A DNA stretch of 64,000 nucleotides from Norana najaformis (GCA_964023275.1 OZ029928.1:17659442-17723441), one strand, 5' to 3'; positions 46,518 through 57,694 are shown, counted from the first letter of the stretch. The notes: generated from the sequence alone by a model not told the origin. Made by a program: numbers and translations.

Positions 46518-47110
46518 TGTGTATGTATGTGTCTATGTATGTATGTATGTGTATATGATGTATGTGCGTATGTATATATGTATGTATGTATGTATATATG
46601 TATGAATGAATGTATCTCTGTATGTATGTATATGTATGTCTATATGTATGTATATGTATGTCTATATGTATGTATATGTATGTATGTGTATGTATGTATG
46701 TATGTGTGTATGTATGTATGAATGTATGTATATATGAATGTATGAATGTATGTATGTATATATGTATGTATGAATGAATGTATGTCTGTATGTATGTATA
46801 TGTATGTATATGTATGTCTGTATGTATGTATATGTATGTATGTATGTGTATGTATGTATGTATGCATGTATGTGTGTATGTATGTGTATGTATGTCTATG
46901 TATGTATGTATGTGTATATGTATGTGCGTATGTATGTATGTATGTATGTATGTGAATGTATATGTATGTATGTATGTGGGTATGTATTTATCTATTTATG
47001 TGTATGTGTATGTATGTGTCTATGTATGTATGTATGTTTTTATGTATGTATTAAATGTGTATGTGAAGGTATGTATGTGTGTGTGTATATGTATGTATGT
47101 TTGTATGTGT
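46225..47110. repeat. (ATGT)n microsatellite, about 880 bp
   Basis: ATGTATGT with higher-order segments; the block from about 46,320 is repeated near 46,630 and 46,790. Confidence 0.95.
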
Positions 47111-47357
47111 GTCGGCCTATGAGAGCGAATGCATGGCTGTTTGATTTTCCACGTATAGAACACAGTAAGTGCACTCATTTTATCGCTTAGTTCGCTAGAG
47201 GCGCAAAAGTAGCTGCAATCTTAAAACATCTTCAGTCCTGGGAGTTGAACCCCTGACCCTAGGATACTAAACTGTTTTAAGGTAATTTGAAAATGTTGAG
47301 CAGTTTCTATCAATAGATCTCATGAATATTAATGAAAAAATTTCTCTCACGTTCCAG

Positions 47358-47602
47358 GCTGTACGGAGTGAGGTGCGGCGGGTGTAGTCAGACAATCCTT
47401 TCGAATGAGCTCGTTATGCGGGCGATGGGTAACGTGTACCACGTGACGTGTTTCGTCTGCGTCGTGTGTCGTCATCAGCTGCAGAAAGGAGATCAGTTCG
47501 TCGCAAACGAATCCGAGATCTACTGTCGCCTAGACTTCGAAAAGAAATACGCCAACTTCATTCAGCTCAGCCCGAAATCGTCCGATTGGTACCACGCCAA
47601 AT
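47358..47602 (+). CDS. Lmx1: LMX1 exon 3: LIM domain 2
   Basis: Acceptor CACGTTCCAG, donor CAAAT|GTACGA. It completes Lys109 and encodes residues 110-190. LIM2 has the full zinc set C115-C118-H137-C140-C143-C146-C165-D168. The wording (VMRAMGNVYHVTCFVC, QLQKGDQFV) is LMX1-like, close to VMRALECVYHLGCFCC in the vertebrate proteins. The linker after it contains SPKSSDWYHAKS, then joins the acidic [10 protein letters not shown] of exon 4. The donor sits about 35 bases before a long TTCA microsatellite. Confidence 0.95.
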
Positions 47603-47639
47603 GTACGAGTCGTTTATTTGTCTAATTTGATGTTTATTC

Positions 47640-48055
47640 ATTCATTCATTCATTTATTCGTTCGTTCGTTCGTCTTGCTCGTTCGTTCTTTCATTCTTTA
47701 CTTCAAGCATTCATTCATTCGTTCATTCATTCATTCATTCATGCGTTCGTTCATTCATTCGATCTTTTCTTCTTTCTCTCCTTCCTTCCTTCCTTCATTC
47801 GTTCATTCATTCATTCATGCGTTCGTTCATTCATTCTTTACTTCAGGCATTCATTCATTCGATCTTTTCTTCCTTCCTTCCTTCCTTTCATCCTTTTTTC
47901 CTTCATTCATTCATTCATTCATTCATGCGTTCGTTCGTTCGTTCCTTCCTTCTTTCATTCATTTATTCATTCATTCGTCGTCTATTTTCTTCCTTCTTTC
48001 CTTCCTTCCTTCCTTCCTTCCCTCGTTCGTTCGTTCATTCATTCACTCCTTCAGT
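47640..48055. repeat. (TTCA)n / (CTTC)n microsatellite in LMX1 intron 3
   Basis: Fills about 80% of this 528-base intron. Confidence 0.95.
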
Positions 48056-48130
48056 GAATTTATCTAGCGCATGTTTAGGATATCTGCTTAGACAAATAAC
48101 TGACTGAACTGATTGTCTGATGATTTTCAG

Positions 48131-48267
48131 CTGACGACGAGAGCAGTGTAGATGACAACGACGTCGATCACCCGAAGGGACCAAAGCGACCGAGAACGAT
48201 TCTAACGACGAGTCAACGACGCAAGTTCAAGGCCTCGTTCGAGGTCAACCCAAAGCCATGCCGCAAG
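48131..48267 (+). CDS. Lmx1: LMX1 exon 4: homeodomain, first part
   Basis: Acceptor TGATTTTCAG, donor CGCAAG|GTCAAA. It encodes [20 protein letters not shown] then [20 protein letters not shown] and KPCRK (to residue 236). This is the N-terminal arm and helices 1-2 of an LMX-type homeodomain. The break after PCRK is a homeodomain intron position I recall from vertebrate LMX1 genes. Confidence 0.95.
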
Positions 48268-48289
48268 GTCAAACACCCTCGACGAACAA

Positions 48290-48690
48290 CAACATCATCA
48301 TCATTATCATCTTTGTCACCATTATCGCTATCGTTAATATCATCATCATCATCATCATGATCATCACCATCTTCTTCATCATCATCGTCATCATTATCAT
48401 CATCACCATCATCACCACCACCATCATCATCACCATCATCACCACCACAACCAGCATCATCATCATCATCATCATCATCATTTTTGTCGTCGTCATCATC
48501 ATCATCATCACCATCATCATCGTCGCCATCATCATCACCATCATCATCATCATAATCATCATCATCATCACCATCATCGTGATAATCATAATCATCATTA
48601 TCATCGTCATCATCATCATCATCATCACCATCATAATCATCATAATCATCATCATCACCATCATCATCATCGTCGTCGTCGTCATTATCA
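48290..48690. repeat. (CAT)n microsatellite filling the homeodomain intron
   Basis: The 465-base intron that splits the homeodomain is almost entirely CAT/ATC repeats; Ile- or Met-rich frames here are artefacts. Confidence 0.95.
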
Positions 48691-48708
48691 ACAATTAGGG
48701 TTGCTTAA

Positions 48709-48828
<120 letters not shown>

Positions 48829-49089
48829 TAAGCAATTACGAAAATATCTAAGGCTCTACGCCCAACTGTTATTGCAACCATGAGCAGTTGATTTCGTCTC
48901 TCGTGATGAAGTTCGTTACGTTGTGTGGCGCCACCTGGCGAATGCTTCAGTATTAGGCCCTTGAAATAAAGCCCTTAGTGAAAGCCATGAAATGCAACCA
49001 TCATCTTCTTAGGCGAACCCCTTTTCCACAGCACGATTCCTGCCGCCTCCAAACTAAGCTCGTCTCTGGGCCGTGTGTAGTCAGAAATA

Positions 49090-49346
49090 TAACGATGATG
49101 ACGACGTTGATGACGACGACGATGATAATAATAATTATTATTATTAAGATAAGGGTTGTTGTTATTATTATTATTAAGATGATGATGACGACGATGACGA
49201 CGACAGATATGATGATGATAATGATGATAATGATGATGGTGATGATTATTATTATTATGGTGATGGTGATGATGATGATTATTATGATGATGATGGTGGT
49301 GGTGATGATGATAATGATGATGGTGATTATTATTATGATGATATCA
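49090..49346. repeat. (GAT)n / (ATT)n microsatellite
   Basis: Runs right up to the acceptor of LMX1 exon 6 (GATGATATCAG), which therefore has almost no normal polypyrimidine tract. Confidence 0.95.
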
Positions 49347-49347
49347 G

Positions 49348-49450
49348 ATGAAGAAGCTGGCCAGACGTCAGACGGAAGATAATCAGACGGCGACGGAGAA
49401 GGGGAAGAAGGCGGGCAAAAGCAAAATCCGAAAGGAAGAAGACGTATCAG
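49348..49450 (+). CDS. Lmx1: LMX1 exon 6: end of homeodomain and basic linker
   Basis: Encodes MKKLARRQTEDNQTATEKGK then KAGKSKIRKEEDVS, plus one base. MKKLARRQ follows QNQRAK directly in LMX1 proteins. The linker is Lys-rich rather than Gln-rich as in vertebrates. Donor ATCAG|GTAGAC. Confidence 0.9.
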
Positions 49451-49574
49451 GTAGACCCTCATCATGTCTGTCTTCGTCTCTCACTTTATGTGGCGCCACT
49501 AGCGAATGAAAGCACCAGTCAGGCAGTCGCACATCAAACACTTGCTCAGGTTTCCAACACAGGAAATCAAGAAC

Positions 49575-49870
49575 ACGATCACAATCACAATGATGATGAT
49601 GATGACGACGATGATGCGCCGACGATGATGGCGCTGATGATAATGACGATTATGACGATGATGATGACGACGAGACAATAATCATTATCATCGCCGTTAT
49701 CATCATAATCGGTTTCGTCGTCATCTTATAATAATAATAATAATATTCATCATCATCATTATCATCATCATCAAAATATTGATCATCATCATCATGATGC
49801 TGATAATAGTCATCATAATCATCAGCATCGTCGTATTTTTAATCATCATCATCATCGAACATCAGTTGAA
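49575..49870. repeat. (GAT)n then (ATC)n tracts of opposite sense
   Basis: GATGAT at 49,590-49,670 and ATCATC at 49,680-49,860 are complementary and could pair as a large hairpin in the transcript just before the microexon. Confidence 0.85.
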
Positions 49871-49903
49871 ATGACATCCGTGTTTTTTTTTTTAAATTGA
49901 CAG

Positions 49904-49945
49904 ATAGCTCAGTGCCACCTAGCGATGGAGGGAGCAATTTAACAG
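49904..49945 (+). CDS. Lmx1: LMX1 exon 7: 42-nt symmetric microexon
   Basis: Acceptor AAATTGACAG after a T-rich tract; donor TTAACAG|GTAAAC, close to consensus. The 42 bases (phase 1 at both ends) add SSVPPSDGGSNLT between exons 6 and 8, with Asp at the join. Because the length is a multiple of three, skipping keeps the frame. The acceptor side holds GTGCCACCTAGCGATGG, a CTCF-like sequence found elsewhere in the window, so a repeat-derived origin is possible. Confidence 0.6.
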
Positions 49946-50069
49946 GTAAACTACATCTCCTCATCGTCCTCTTCCTCCTTCTTCTACTCCTTCTGCTCCT
50001 GCTCCTCCCCTCCTCGTTTTTGCACTGATTCAAATCTCTGAAACCTCTTCCATTTGCAGTTACCGCTGG

Positions 50070-50345
50070 CTTAGTTAGCTACATCGGTAGGCGCCTACGC
50101 CAAGGAAGCCTCTGTGAGCGAGGATCCCCGGTTCGCGTCCCAGTCGTGGCTTATTTCAGAGATCTGAATCTCGGGCTAGTACGGCCCGTAAACGCGGACC
50201 TTAAATAGCGTGGCACCCATTCAAACGGGCAGCGGTGGTGAAGGATCTCACCCAATTAATTCATTCCAAAATGCGCAGGGTCGAGGCCATACGGTCGCTA
50301 AAGTAAAACGTCTACATCTACATTTACATTTTACAAATAGTAGGT
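50070..50345 (+). mobile_element. SINE family S3, full length with tRNA-like head
   Basis: The head has a B-box CCGGTTCGCGTCCC (about 50,130); the body then matches the 44.3-kb copy (TTATTTCAGAGATCTGAATC, AAGGATCTCACCCAATTAAT) and ends in CTACATCTACATTTACATT. Confidence 0.8.
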
Positions 50346-50900
50346 TTTGCTTAGATACCTCTAAATCGCATTTTCCCGACGCTATATTAGACTCGACACT
50401 ATTTTAATCGCAGTGCTTGGAGAGATGGTAGAGTCCAAGTCAACGGCCTTGACAGCCACAAGATGTCGCTATTATACTGAATACCAATACAAAAGGCACG
50501 GGACCCATTCAAACGGGCAGCGGTGGTGAAGGATCTGACCCTCTAAATTCATTGAAAAATCAGCTGGGTCGAGGCCATACGGTCACTATAGAAAAACGTC
50601 TACATGTGCATTTACATTTTACAAAAATTAGGTTTTGCTTAGACACCTTTAAATCGTATTTTCCCGACGCTAAAATTAAACTCGACAATTTCATTCGTCG
50701 TTTCCGGAAGTTGATTGTGGGATCTAAGGTCGACGTTAACGGCCCTGACAGTCACAAGATGTCGCTAAACACTGAATACAAAAACGAAGGCATGGCGCCC
50801 ATTCAAACGGGCAGCGGTGGTGAAGGATCTCACCCGATAAATTCATTGAAAAGTGAGTTGGGTCGAGGCCATACGGTCGCTATAGAAAACGTGTAGAATT
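50330..50900. repeat. Satellite units with two more S3 copies
   Basis: Inverted satellite anchors (CCACAAGATGTCGC at about 50,457; CACAAGATGTCGCTAAAC at about 50,752) alternate with 5'-truncated + strand S3 SINEs (about 50,500-50,640 and 50,790-50,900). Confidence 0.65.
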
Positions 50901-51149
50901 TACAATTTTTTACTGTTTGTTGTTCAAAGCGCTGGCGCTGTGTTCGGAGAACAAGCGCCCTCTGTCTGAAAATCAACTGACTTCGTTTAGCAATCACAGT
51001 TCGCAAGGTCAGTAGAGGTACTGACCCAAGTCCATCCTCGCCACCCGTCTCTCACCACGAACTCAGTTAACCCCAAGTGACTCATAATCATCAGTGACGT
51101 CATCAGATGATGATCAACGTCATCAGCTGGTCTATATTTAGCTACGTAA

Positions 51150-51498
51150 CGCTGAAGTAGTAAACTGCGCTGAAGAAATTAAGTTACGATGAAACAATTA
51201 ATGTAATAAGTTACGCTGAAGTCATTAAATTACGCTGAAGTTGTTAAATGACGCTGAAGTAATTAATTTACGCTGAATTAAACTTACGCTGGTCACTAAG
51301 TTACGCTGAAGTATTTAACTTACGCTGAAATAATTAATTTACGCTGAAGTAATTAATTTACGTTGAAGCCATCAACTTACGCTGAAGCCATTACGTTACG
51401 CTGAAGCCATTAAGTTACACTGAAGCCACTAAGTTACGCTGAAGTCGTTAAGTTACGCTGTAGTCATTAAATTACGCTCGTCATTAAGTTACGCTTTT
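51150..51498. repeat. 20-bp minisatellite (TTACGCTGAAGTCATTAAG)
   Basis: About 17 imperfect units ending roughly 15 bases before the acceptor of the last LMX1 exon. Confidence 0.9.
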
Positions 51499-51512
51499 AT
51501 TTACTCTGGCAG

Positions 51513-51730
51513 ATATGTACAGTACAAGCAATTCTGGAGCAGGGTCGGAATCCGTCTACACCTCGGCCCTGGCGCTGGACAGCACCCGACTGGACAGCCT
51601 CGATGACCTACTGACCGGCGGAGGTCAAGCGCCCCAGCACCAGATCAACGCAGGGGGTCAACCGGGGTCGATTCTGAACCCGATCGATAAACTCTACTCA
51701 ATGCAGAACTCCTACTTCAGCGTCGAATGA
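51513..51730 (+). CDS. Lmx1: LMX1 exon 8: C-terminus
   Basis: Acceptor TTACTCTGGCAG. Encodes MYSTSNSGAGSESVYTSALA, LDSTRLDSLDDLLTGGGQAP and, at the end, NPIDKLYSMQNSYFSVE before TGA at 51,728-51,730. NPIDxLYSMQxSYF is the conserved C-terminal signature of LMX1A/LMX1B (vertebrate NPIDRLYSMQSSYFAS), and TSLTSLSD-like motifs of vertebrates correspond loosely to DSTRLDSLDD. This makes the family assignment secure. Confidence 0.93.
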
Positions 51731-51784
51731 GACGATCGCACGGGGAACAAGAAAGACTGACGCCTCTTCACTCATTCGCCGCTT

Positions 51785-52195
51785 AGCGTATCTCCAGATG
51801 GAGATATATCGATTTCCATATCTCCAGATGGAGATATATCGATCTCCATATCTCCAAATGGAGATATATCGATCTCTCCGTAAATCCATATGGATATATC
51901 GATCTCTCCATATCTCCAAATGGAAATATATCGATCTCTCCGTAACTCCATATGGAGATATATCGATCTCTCCGTAACTCCATATGGAGATATATCGATC
52001 TCTCCGTAACTCCATATGGAGATATATCGATCTCTCCATATCTCCAAATGGAGATATATCCGTATCTCCAGATTTATCAATTATCTCCTTATCTTAAAAT
52101 GGAGATATATCCATATCTCCAAATGGGGATATATCCATCTCCATATGGAGATATATTAATATCTCCATATAGAGATATATCCATATCTCCATATC
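51785..52195. repeat. Lmx1: Palindromic tandem array in the LMX1 3' flank
   Basis: Units of about 34-40 bases built from CTCCATATGGAG (a perfect palindrome), GATATATCGATC and CTCTCCGTAA. It begins about 55 bases after the stop codon, so part or all may be in the 3' UTR, where each unit would form a hairpin. Confidence 0.85.
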
Positions 52196-52293
52196 TTCGG
52201 CTTCTCTCCTCTCCACTCTTCTCCACTCTCTCCTAGTCCTCTTCTTGTCCTCGCTTGCTTATTATTATTATTACAGTATTACTATTACTATTA

Positions 52294-53754
52294 CAGTGCA
52301 GTTCGTTTAAGACGAAAAACAGGGTACCAGCGTAAATATTTTGTCTTAACCGAATTTTGTATTAACCGTTAGGCAAGCATAAGCGCAGCATGCCAACCAG
52401 AAACACGTAATGGGTGCATGACTTGCCATGCAGCAGTAAATGACGCATTACTGCAGATGATCGTAATCGTAATTACGAGATTTCTACAGAGCCCAACGAA
52501 AGCCGCACCGCGGCGACCAGCTTATTCACAGGCGCTCAGTCAAAATAAAATCGATAGGCAAAAAGGGTTCGGTTCCAGGTCAAGATCCAAAATCAGGCAG
52601 AGAGACAGCTGGCAGCTACGGTGGGTGATGTTTGGGATTGGAGCAGAGAGGGAGATAAGAGGAAGAAGGGGTGTCAGGGTAGGATCTTTGAAAGAAGAGT
52701 TTTGAGTGAAAGGCGGCCGATCACCGTAGGCTACGAACTTTAGTGGCCATTTTTTAGACACGAAAGTAAACCACTAGTCTGTTTCACGCTGGACCAGCAA
52801 GCGAGGGGTATTTTAAGGTTTTATGAAAGGGCTAAGGCCGATACATTCCATTACGACGCTATTTCGACAGCGAATCCTAATCGTTCGTTCTGGGAGAGGG
52901 ATGGGCGCGTCAGACAGCGAGAAGCCTTTGAACGAGGGTACATCGCATGTAAATGTACGTGCTGATTGATTTGGGGCGGATGCCTCTGTAGTTTGCAAGG
53001 CGCTGATCATTGACGAATGTCTTCGCCATATGGTAAAGGCTTGTCAACGAGGATATTAGGCTACTCGAGAAGAGTTCTGAAAGTTACATATATGTCTGAT
53101 AATAGCAGGCATTAATCTGGCTAAGATATTCGAACTATCTAATGCGTCTAGCTATAGGGCACTTCCACTGTGGTTACATATCTCAATACCATAAATGTGC
53201 CACACGACTGGCTTAATGTCCTTCATTGTTAGACAAAATATACCCACGAATGAAATGGCCACATTAGTGAAGACAGCTATAAAGTTTACTTCCTATACAT
53301 AGGCATCATTATGGTAATTTTGATATTCATGGTCTCATGCACCAGCGCATTTTGATGCCTCATGCTATGACCTGCGAGTCTCTTACCGGTAATCAATCAC
53401 CCAGTTACAGTTTAAACATGTACGCTATCTTATTCCTCAAATGGTGACATTCATCAAAGACGGACGCTGTCAAACTATTTTAGGCGTTTACGGAAATGCA
53501 AACCCGAAACCTTGCTGCAAGCTGCAGCTATTGTGTTTCCGTCAACATTTCGTCTTATGCGACGGACTTAGCACTGAAATAAATTCACGGGACCTAAAAC
53601 CATTTTTGTAATAACCGATCTTTTCGTCTTATCAGTTTTGTCTTAAGAGAATAATTTAACGTTATTATCGATTAATAACGGAACGGACCAATTTGTTATT
53701 TCGTACTAAGCGATATTTTGTCCTATCCGTTTTCGTCTTAAGTGAATTGCACTG
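52294..53754. mobile_element. pogo/Tigger-like non-autonomous DNA transposon
   Basis: TA is present at both edges (52,292-52,293 and 53,755-53,756). The left end is CAGTGCAGTTCGTTTAAGAC; the right end, read inward, is CAGTGCAATTCACTTAAGAC. These are matching inverted ends that begin CAGT, as in pogo/Tigger elements of the Tc1/mariner group. AGACGAAAA continues both. No transposase frame is present in the 1,461 bases. An S1 SINE is nested inside. Confidence 0.75.
52458..52705 (-). mobile_element. SINE family S1, nested in the pogo-like element
   Basis: A minus copy; tail CGTAATCGTAATTACG at the left, then GGTTCGGTTCCAGGTCAAGA and GGGATTGGAGCAGAGAGGGA. It is younger than the element that contains it. 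Confidence 0.8.
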
Positions 53755-53889
53755 TATTATTACGCGTGTCAACGACCAACTGTATCTTTATAAAGACTGG
53801 TTTCTTCACATTGACGGTGGTCTCAATGCGCAGCTGACTGAAATAAATAATATGAAATAATTAAATAATTCTATTGTTGTTATTATTAT

Positions 53890-54130
53890 TGCATTTATTA
53901 CGCGCGCAAGGTCAGTAAATCCGAATTCGAGGCGCGAAGCAGTTGTGAGTGAAGGACTTGCTCAAGGTCCCTACACAGTAACCATCTCAAGGGAGAAGGC
54001 TCGAACCCGTACTCTCGAAACCGTACTATATACCCGTGTACTCTCGAACCTGTACTCTCGAAACCGTTCTCTCAAACCTGTACTCTCGAAACCGTTCTCT
54101 CAAACCCCTACTCTCCGCGTTACAAGGCGA
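53890..54130 (-). mobile_element. SINE family S6 with tandem B-box expansion
   Basis: Read on the minus strand: head CGCTCGCCTTGTAACGCGGA, then six or seven units of GGTTTGAGAGAACG / GGTTTCGAGAGTACA / GGTTCGAGAGTACAC, then the normal GGGTTCGAGCCTTCTCCCTT, a body ATGGTTACTGTGTAGGGACC and a 3' end GTAATAAATGCAATAATAA. Compared with the copy at 45,590, the extra units are tandem repeats of the B-box region. Confidence 0.7.
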
Positions 54131-55930
54131 GCGATCTATCCCTAAAGTAACAAAACTAACATCACACGACCTACGTCTCTGAACGATAATCTCTTGAGAA
54201 CTTCACGTGCTGGGCAAAATTTAATAAAATAAACAATGAAATAAACTTGTACAAGAAAGCGTCAGCACAGACCCAGCCAAGAAGACTAAAAACTGTAAAC
54301 CACGCCCACATAAAGTGGTCCCATAAAATCTACGAATCACAAACTTTCACACAGACTACGTAAATGCCACAAGAGTCCTCAGTCACGTGGTCTTAGACGA
54401 ATTTCCAAAATCTGCGGATTTCTGTAAGTTGACAAAAGTTCAAATTTCGGAGGTCAGCACACAAACAAACACAGCCAAAATACAACGGCACGTCAAACTA
54501 ACGAATTAATACACACACACGCACACAACTCTGCTACAAAAACCATAACACATTTCAACTATAAAAATAGACAAGAAACCCACAGCTCATTCATCCCGCT
54601 CTACAACAAAGGCTTACGTTCTCATTACTAATACACGCGTTTAAAAATGGAAATCATTTCTGCGCAGACAGTCCTCTGAATAAAACAGAAAATAAACGTT
54701 AACCTATAATAAATTATCTACAAGTTTTCTCCTCACACAATGGCCACAGTTTAGACAAGTGATTTGAACCGTAGAAAACGCGGTAGAAAACTCATCACAC
54801 TGCCTCGTCTTACTCACTTTAGCACCGAAACGGCGACACATCGATTATCAGCTACTAGGTGGCGCCTGTGACAGTTTTTTCCACTTACTGTAGTTTCTTG
54901 TCTACTTATAATCAAGGCTACGAAAAGGTTACAGCTCATAAAATGCTGTTTATCGTCAAAAATTGTTATCTTCACTAATATGCCGACGTTCTTATCTTAC
55001 AAGCAATTAAAAGTAAGTTTTACGTTAAACAGAAATAAAAATTAGAAACCTCGATGCACTGTAGAGAATATCCACCAACCATATAGGCATACTAGCGCCC
55101 CTAGCGACTGGTAGTGAACTAGATTATACCAAAATACCTCGCTTCAAATCAAAGATGTTAAGAAGGGAACAAAATGGGTCACAGTCGCAAAATCTGCATA
55201 ACGAGGTCGCGCAAAGGCTTCTGGTCTGTGGGAAAACAACAATTATTTGCATATCGAATATTAAAACCCGTCTGTTCAGCTGGACTTATACACTGAATTT
55301 TAATGAAAAGCTACGAAAAAATTTATTTCACGTTGGCAATGTTATTAAATCGCTTCGACAAAGGCCCCTGTTTTCCCAAACGAGCGGACGGAGTTTTATT
55401 CCAACCAATCAAGTTCCTTGTTTTCCTGATTACGCACGGCGCAAGCCAAACTTTTCACAGAGTGGCCATCTTGTTCCCTTCTTAGAAGCTTTGGATCAAA
55501 CCCGACAAGGCATTCATTTTCTTCGGCTACAGACTAAAACCATAGTGACGCTACCTACCGTCAAAAAACTCGATAAACGCATTTTGGCGACATACAGCAG
55601 CATAAAAGAACACGAAAAACTCGACACAACCGCAAAGAAAGCGAGGTCGCTTAATGGAAAACCCGGAAAGTCCTTCCGTAACTGCGCCGTTTGCTAATCT
55701 CAGTCGATAATAAACAACCGACACGGCATGCAACACGTCACATATAGTAAAGAAGAAATTTATATATCGCCAACGGGCGAAAAAATACTCAAAGTGCCTA
55801 AATCAGTTGAAAAAACCTAATTTCTGGAATAGCAAAGAATGACAGTGATTGCTTAGTTTTAATAATAATAATATATTTCATTGCAATAATAATATATTTA
55901 ATAGCAATAATAGTAATAATCATGATCTCA
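54131..55930. other. Intergenic, no gene recognised
   Basis: Mostly unique DNA. It has CTCF-like ACTAGGTGGCGCC (54,855) and TAGCGCCCCTAGCG (55,093) sequences. The 180-residue + frame at 55,155-55,697 has no recognised motif and no homology I can see. Confidence 0.35.
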
Positions 55931-55934
55931 GAAC

Positions 55935-56466
55935 TCACAATGAAGAACAAGACGGTGCCTACAGCCGAAATCAAAGGAGAAGGCGGCGCCTGAAGCCAAG
56001 ATTAAAGAAACGGAAAGAACCTGCCGACGGGCCCCAACCGGTCCTCAAGGTCAAGGAGCCACAGCGCCTGACGAAGGTCAGCCGGCTAATCAAGGTCGAG
56101 AAGACGTTGACGCTCGGGTCAGCGAAGCCCACGACGCAGGCGCCATCGCAGCAGACGACGGCGGCGAAGAAGAGGGAGTTGGTGATGCATGATGTTCGTC
56201 CGATCCCAACCGGAAGACCTCGCGCTCCATCGAAGAAACGCCGGCAGAACTCTCTACAGTTACGCGACCGCTGACTCAGGGTTGCTTCTTCACCACGGCG
56301 CTCAAAGACAAGACCACGAGATTTGGAAACGCACCTAGTCGACCAGTTTCCACCGTGCCAGCCTGGACGCCACCTGCAGCTCTAGTTGCTCCAGCACCAG
56401 CACCATCTGCTCTTGGCCAACCAAGACAACCGGATCTCTTCGCAAAAATGGCAGCAACTGCCACAT
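55935..56466 (+). other. GC-rich open-frame island of unknown nature
   Basis: Two + frames follow each other: a Lys/Arg-rich one to 56,274 (for example KVKEPQRLTKVSRLIKVEKT) and, in another frame, a Pro/Ala-rich one to 56,466 ending APSALGQPRQPDLFAKMAAT. The latter faintly recalls the QPGLxAQMATTA segment of CHCHD2/CHCHD10 but stops at once. No splice structure is evident; it may be a gene remnant. Confidence 0.2.
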
Positions 56467-56979
56467 AACTGACTTTTTGATAATAATAATAATAATAATA
56501 ATAATTAGCAATAATTAATAACTAATAATAATAATAAAAACTGGGACTGACTTCCACCTATCTGCTTCCCACAAACCAGAACTTCTAAACTCTTTCATTC
56601 CTGAGAAATCATTCTTACTTCAGGCGAAAATATAACACAAATAGTAATAATAATATATTTCATAGTAATAATAATAATAATAATTTCGTAATCGATAATA
56701 AAAATAATTATTATTTGTAAACCAAAGAAATAAATAATAAGACAATTACATTTATACAGCGCCTGCGCCAACAGAGGCTGCAAAACGGTACAGCTCATCA
56801 AAACTCTGCTATCGCCAAACAATAGATTTATGACAGCAATATATGAAGCACTTAGAAACGCAAAATCACATACGACTCGGTGACCTGAATTTCATGAATC
56901 AGTTCAAGTATCAGCTTCCTAATTCTTAAAATCTCGGCAGTGACTACAAATAAATGAACAGAACGGTGGTCTGTAAGAT

Positions 56980-57246
56980 CCGTGCTTTTTTCCAGAAAAA
57001 AAAGGTTCCGGAACTGAACAATTATGGAATTTTGTGCTAAAATTTCATCATTTTTATCAATCATTAAACACTGAAAACAGTGAAAAGTTGTAAACACTGA
57101 AATTGAATTTTTAAAAAGTTACATTATATTACATAATTAAAATAACTTAGTAACACAATTCTTTTATTAAAAACTGAATTATTTTTTATTAGCTGAAAAA
57201 GGTGCTGGAACGCCGTTCCGGAGCGTTCCGTCTGGAAAAAGCACTG
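56980..57246. mobile_element. hAT-like MITE, 267 bp
   Basis: TGTAAGAT, an 8-bp direct repeat, flanks it (56,972-56,979 and 57,247-57,254). The ends are CCGTGCTTTTTTCCAGA and, read inward from the right, CAGTGCTTTTTCCAGA. Eight-base target duplications and short CAGTG-type ends are typical of hAT elements. No coding capacity. Confidence 0.75.
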
Positions 57247-57394
57247 TGTAAGATACAAAGTATAACTAATCTATTAGTGTGTAAAATCTCGTCTAGTTTT
57301 AAAACAAACCGTTGCAAAGTGGTGAGTAGGTGAGAGGGAGGTGGCCAGGTGGGACAACAACATCAGGTGGGTTATCATTTGATTATCGAACACC

Positions 57395-57635
57395 CCTCTT
57401 TCACAGATCCTATCCTGACTCCCCATCTTCCTCTTATCCCTCTTTCCGCTCCAATCCCAAACACCACCCACCGTAGCTGCCACGCTGTCTCTCTGCTGAC
57501 TTTTGCATCTTGACCAGGAACTGAACCCTTTTGCCCATCGATTTGGTTTTGACTGAGCGCCTGTGAATAAGCTGGTCCCCATGACGTGGCTTTCATTGAG
57601 CACTGTAGAAATCTCGAGATTACGATTACATGAGC
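57395..57635 (+). mobile_element. SINE family S1, near full length
   Basis: GATCCTATCCTGACTCCCCA at the start, TTGACCAGGAACTGAACCC, GCACTGTAGAAATCTCGAG and a short ATTACGATTAC tail. Confidence 0.75.
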
Positions 57636-57694
57636 CCCCAAGGCAACCCTCAAGGAATACCTCCATCCACAGTGACAAACGAATCAGTATGTAA

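Noticed and set aside
48258..48698. Ile-rich and Met-rich frames of about 145 residues
   Set aside because: CAT repeats of the intron that splits the LMX1 homeodomain.
55155..55697. 180-residue + open frame
   Set aside because: No motif, no splice support, ordinary intergenic composition.
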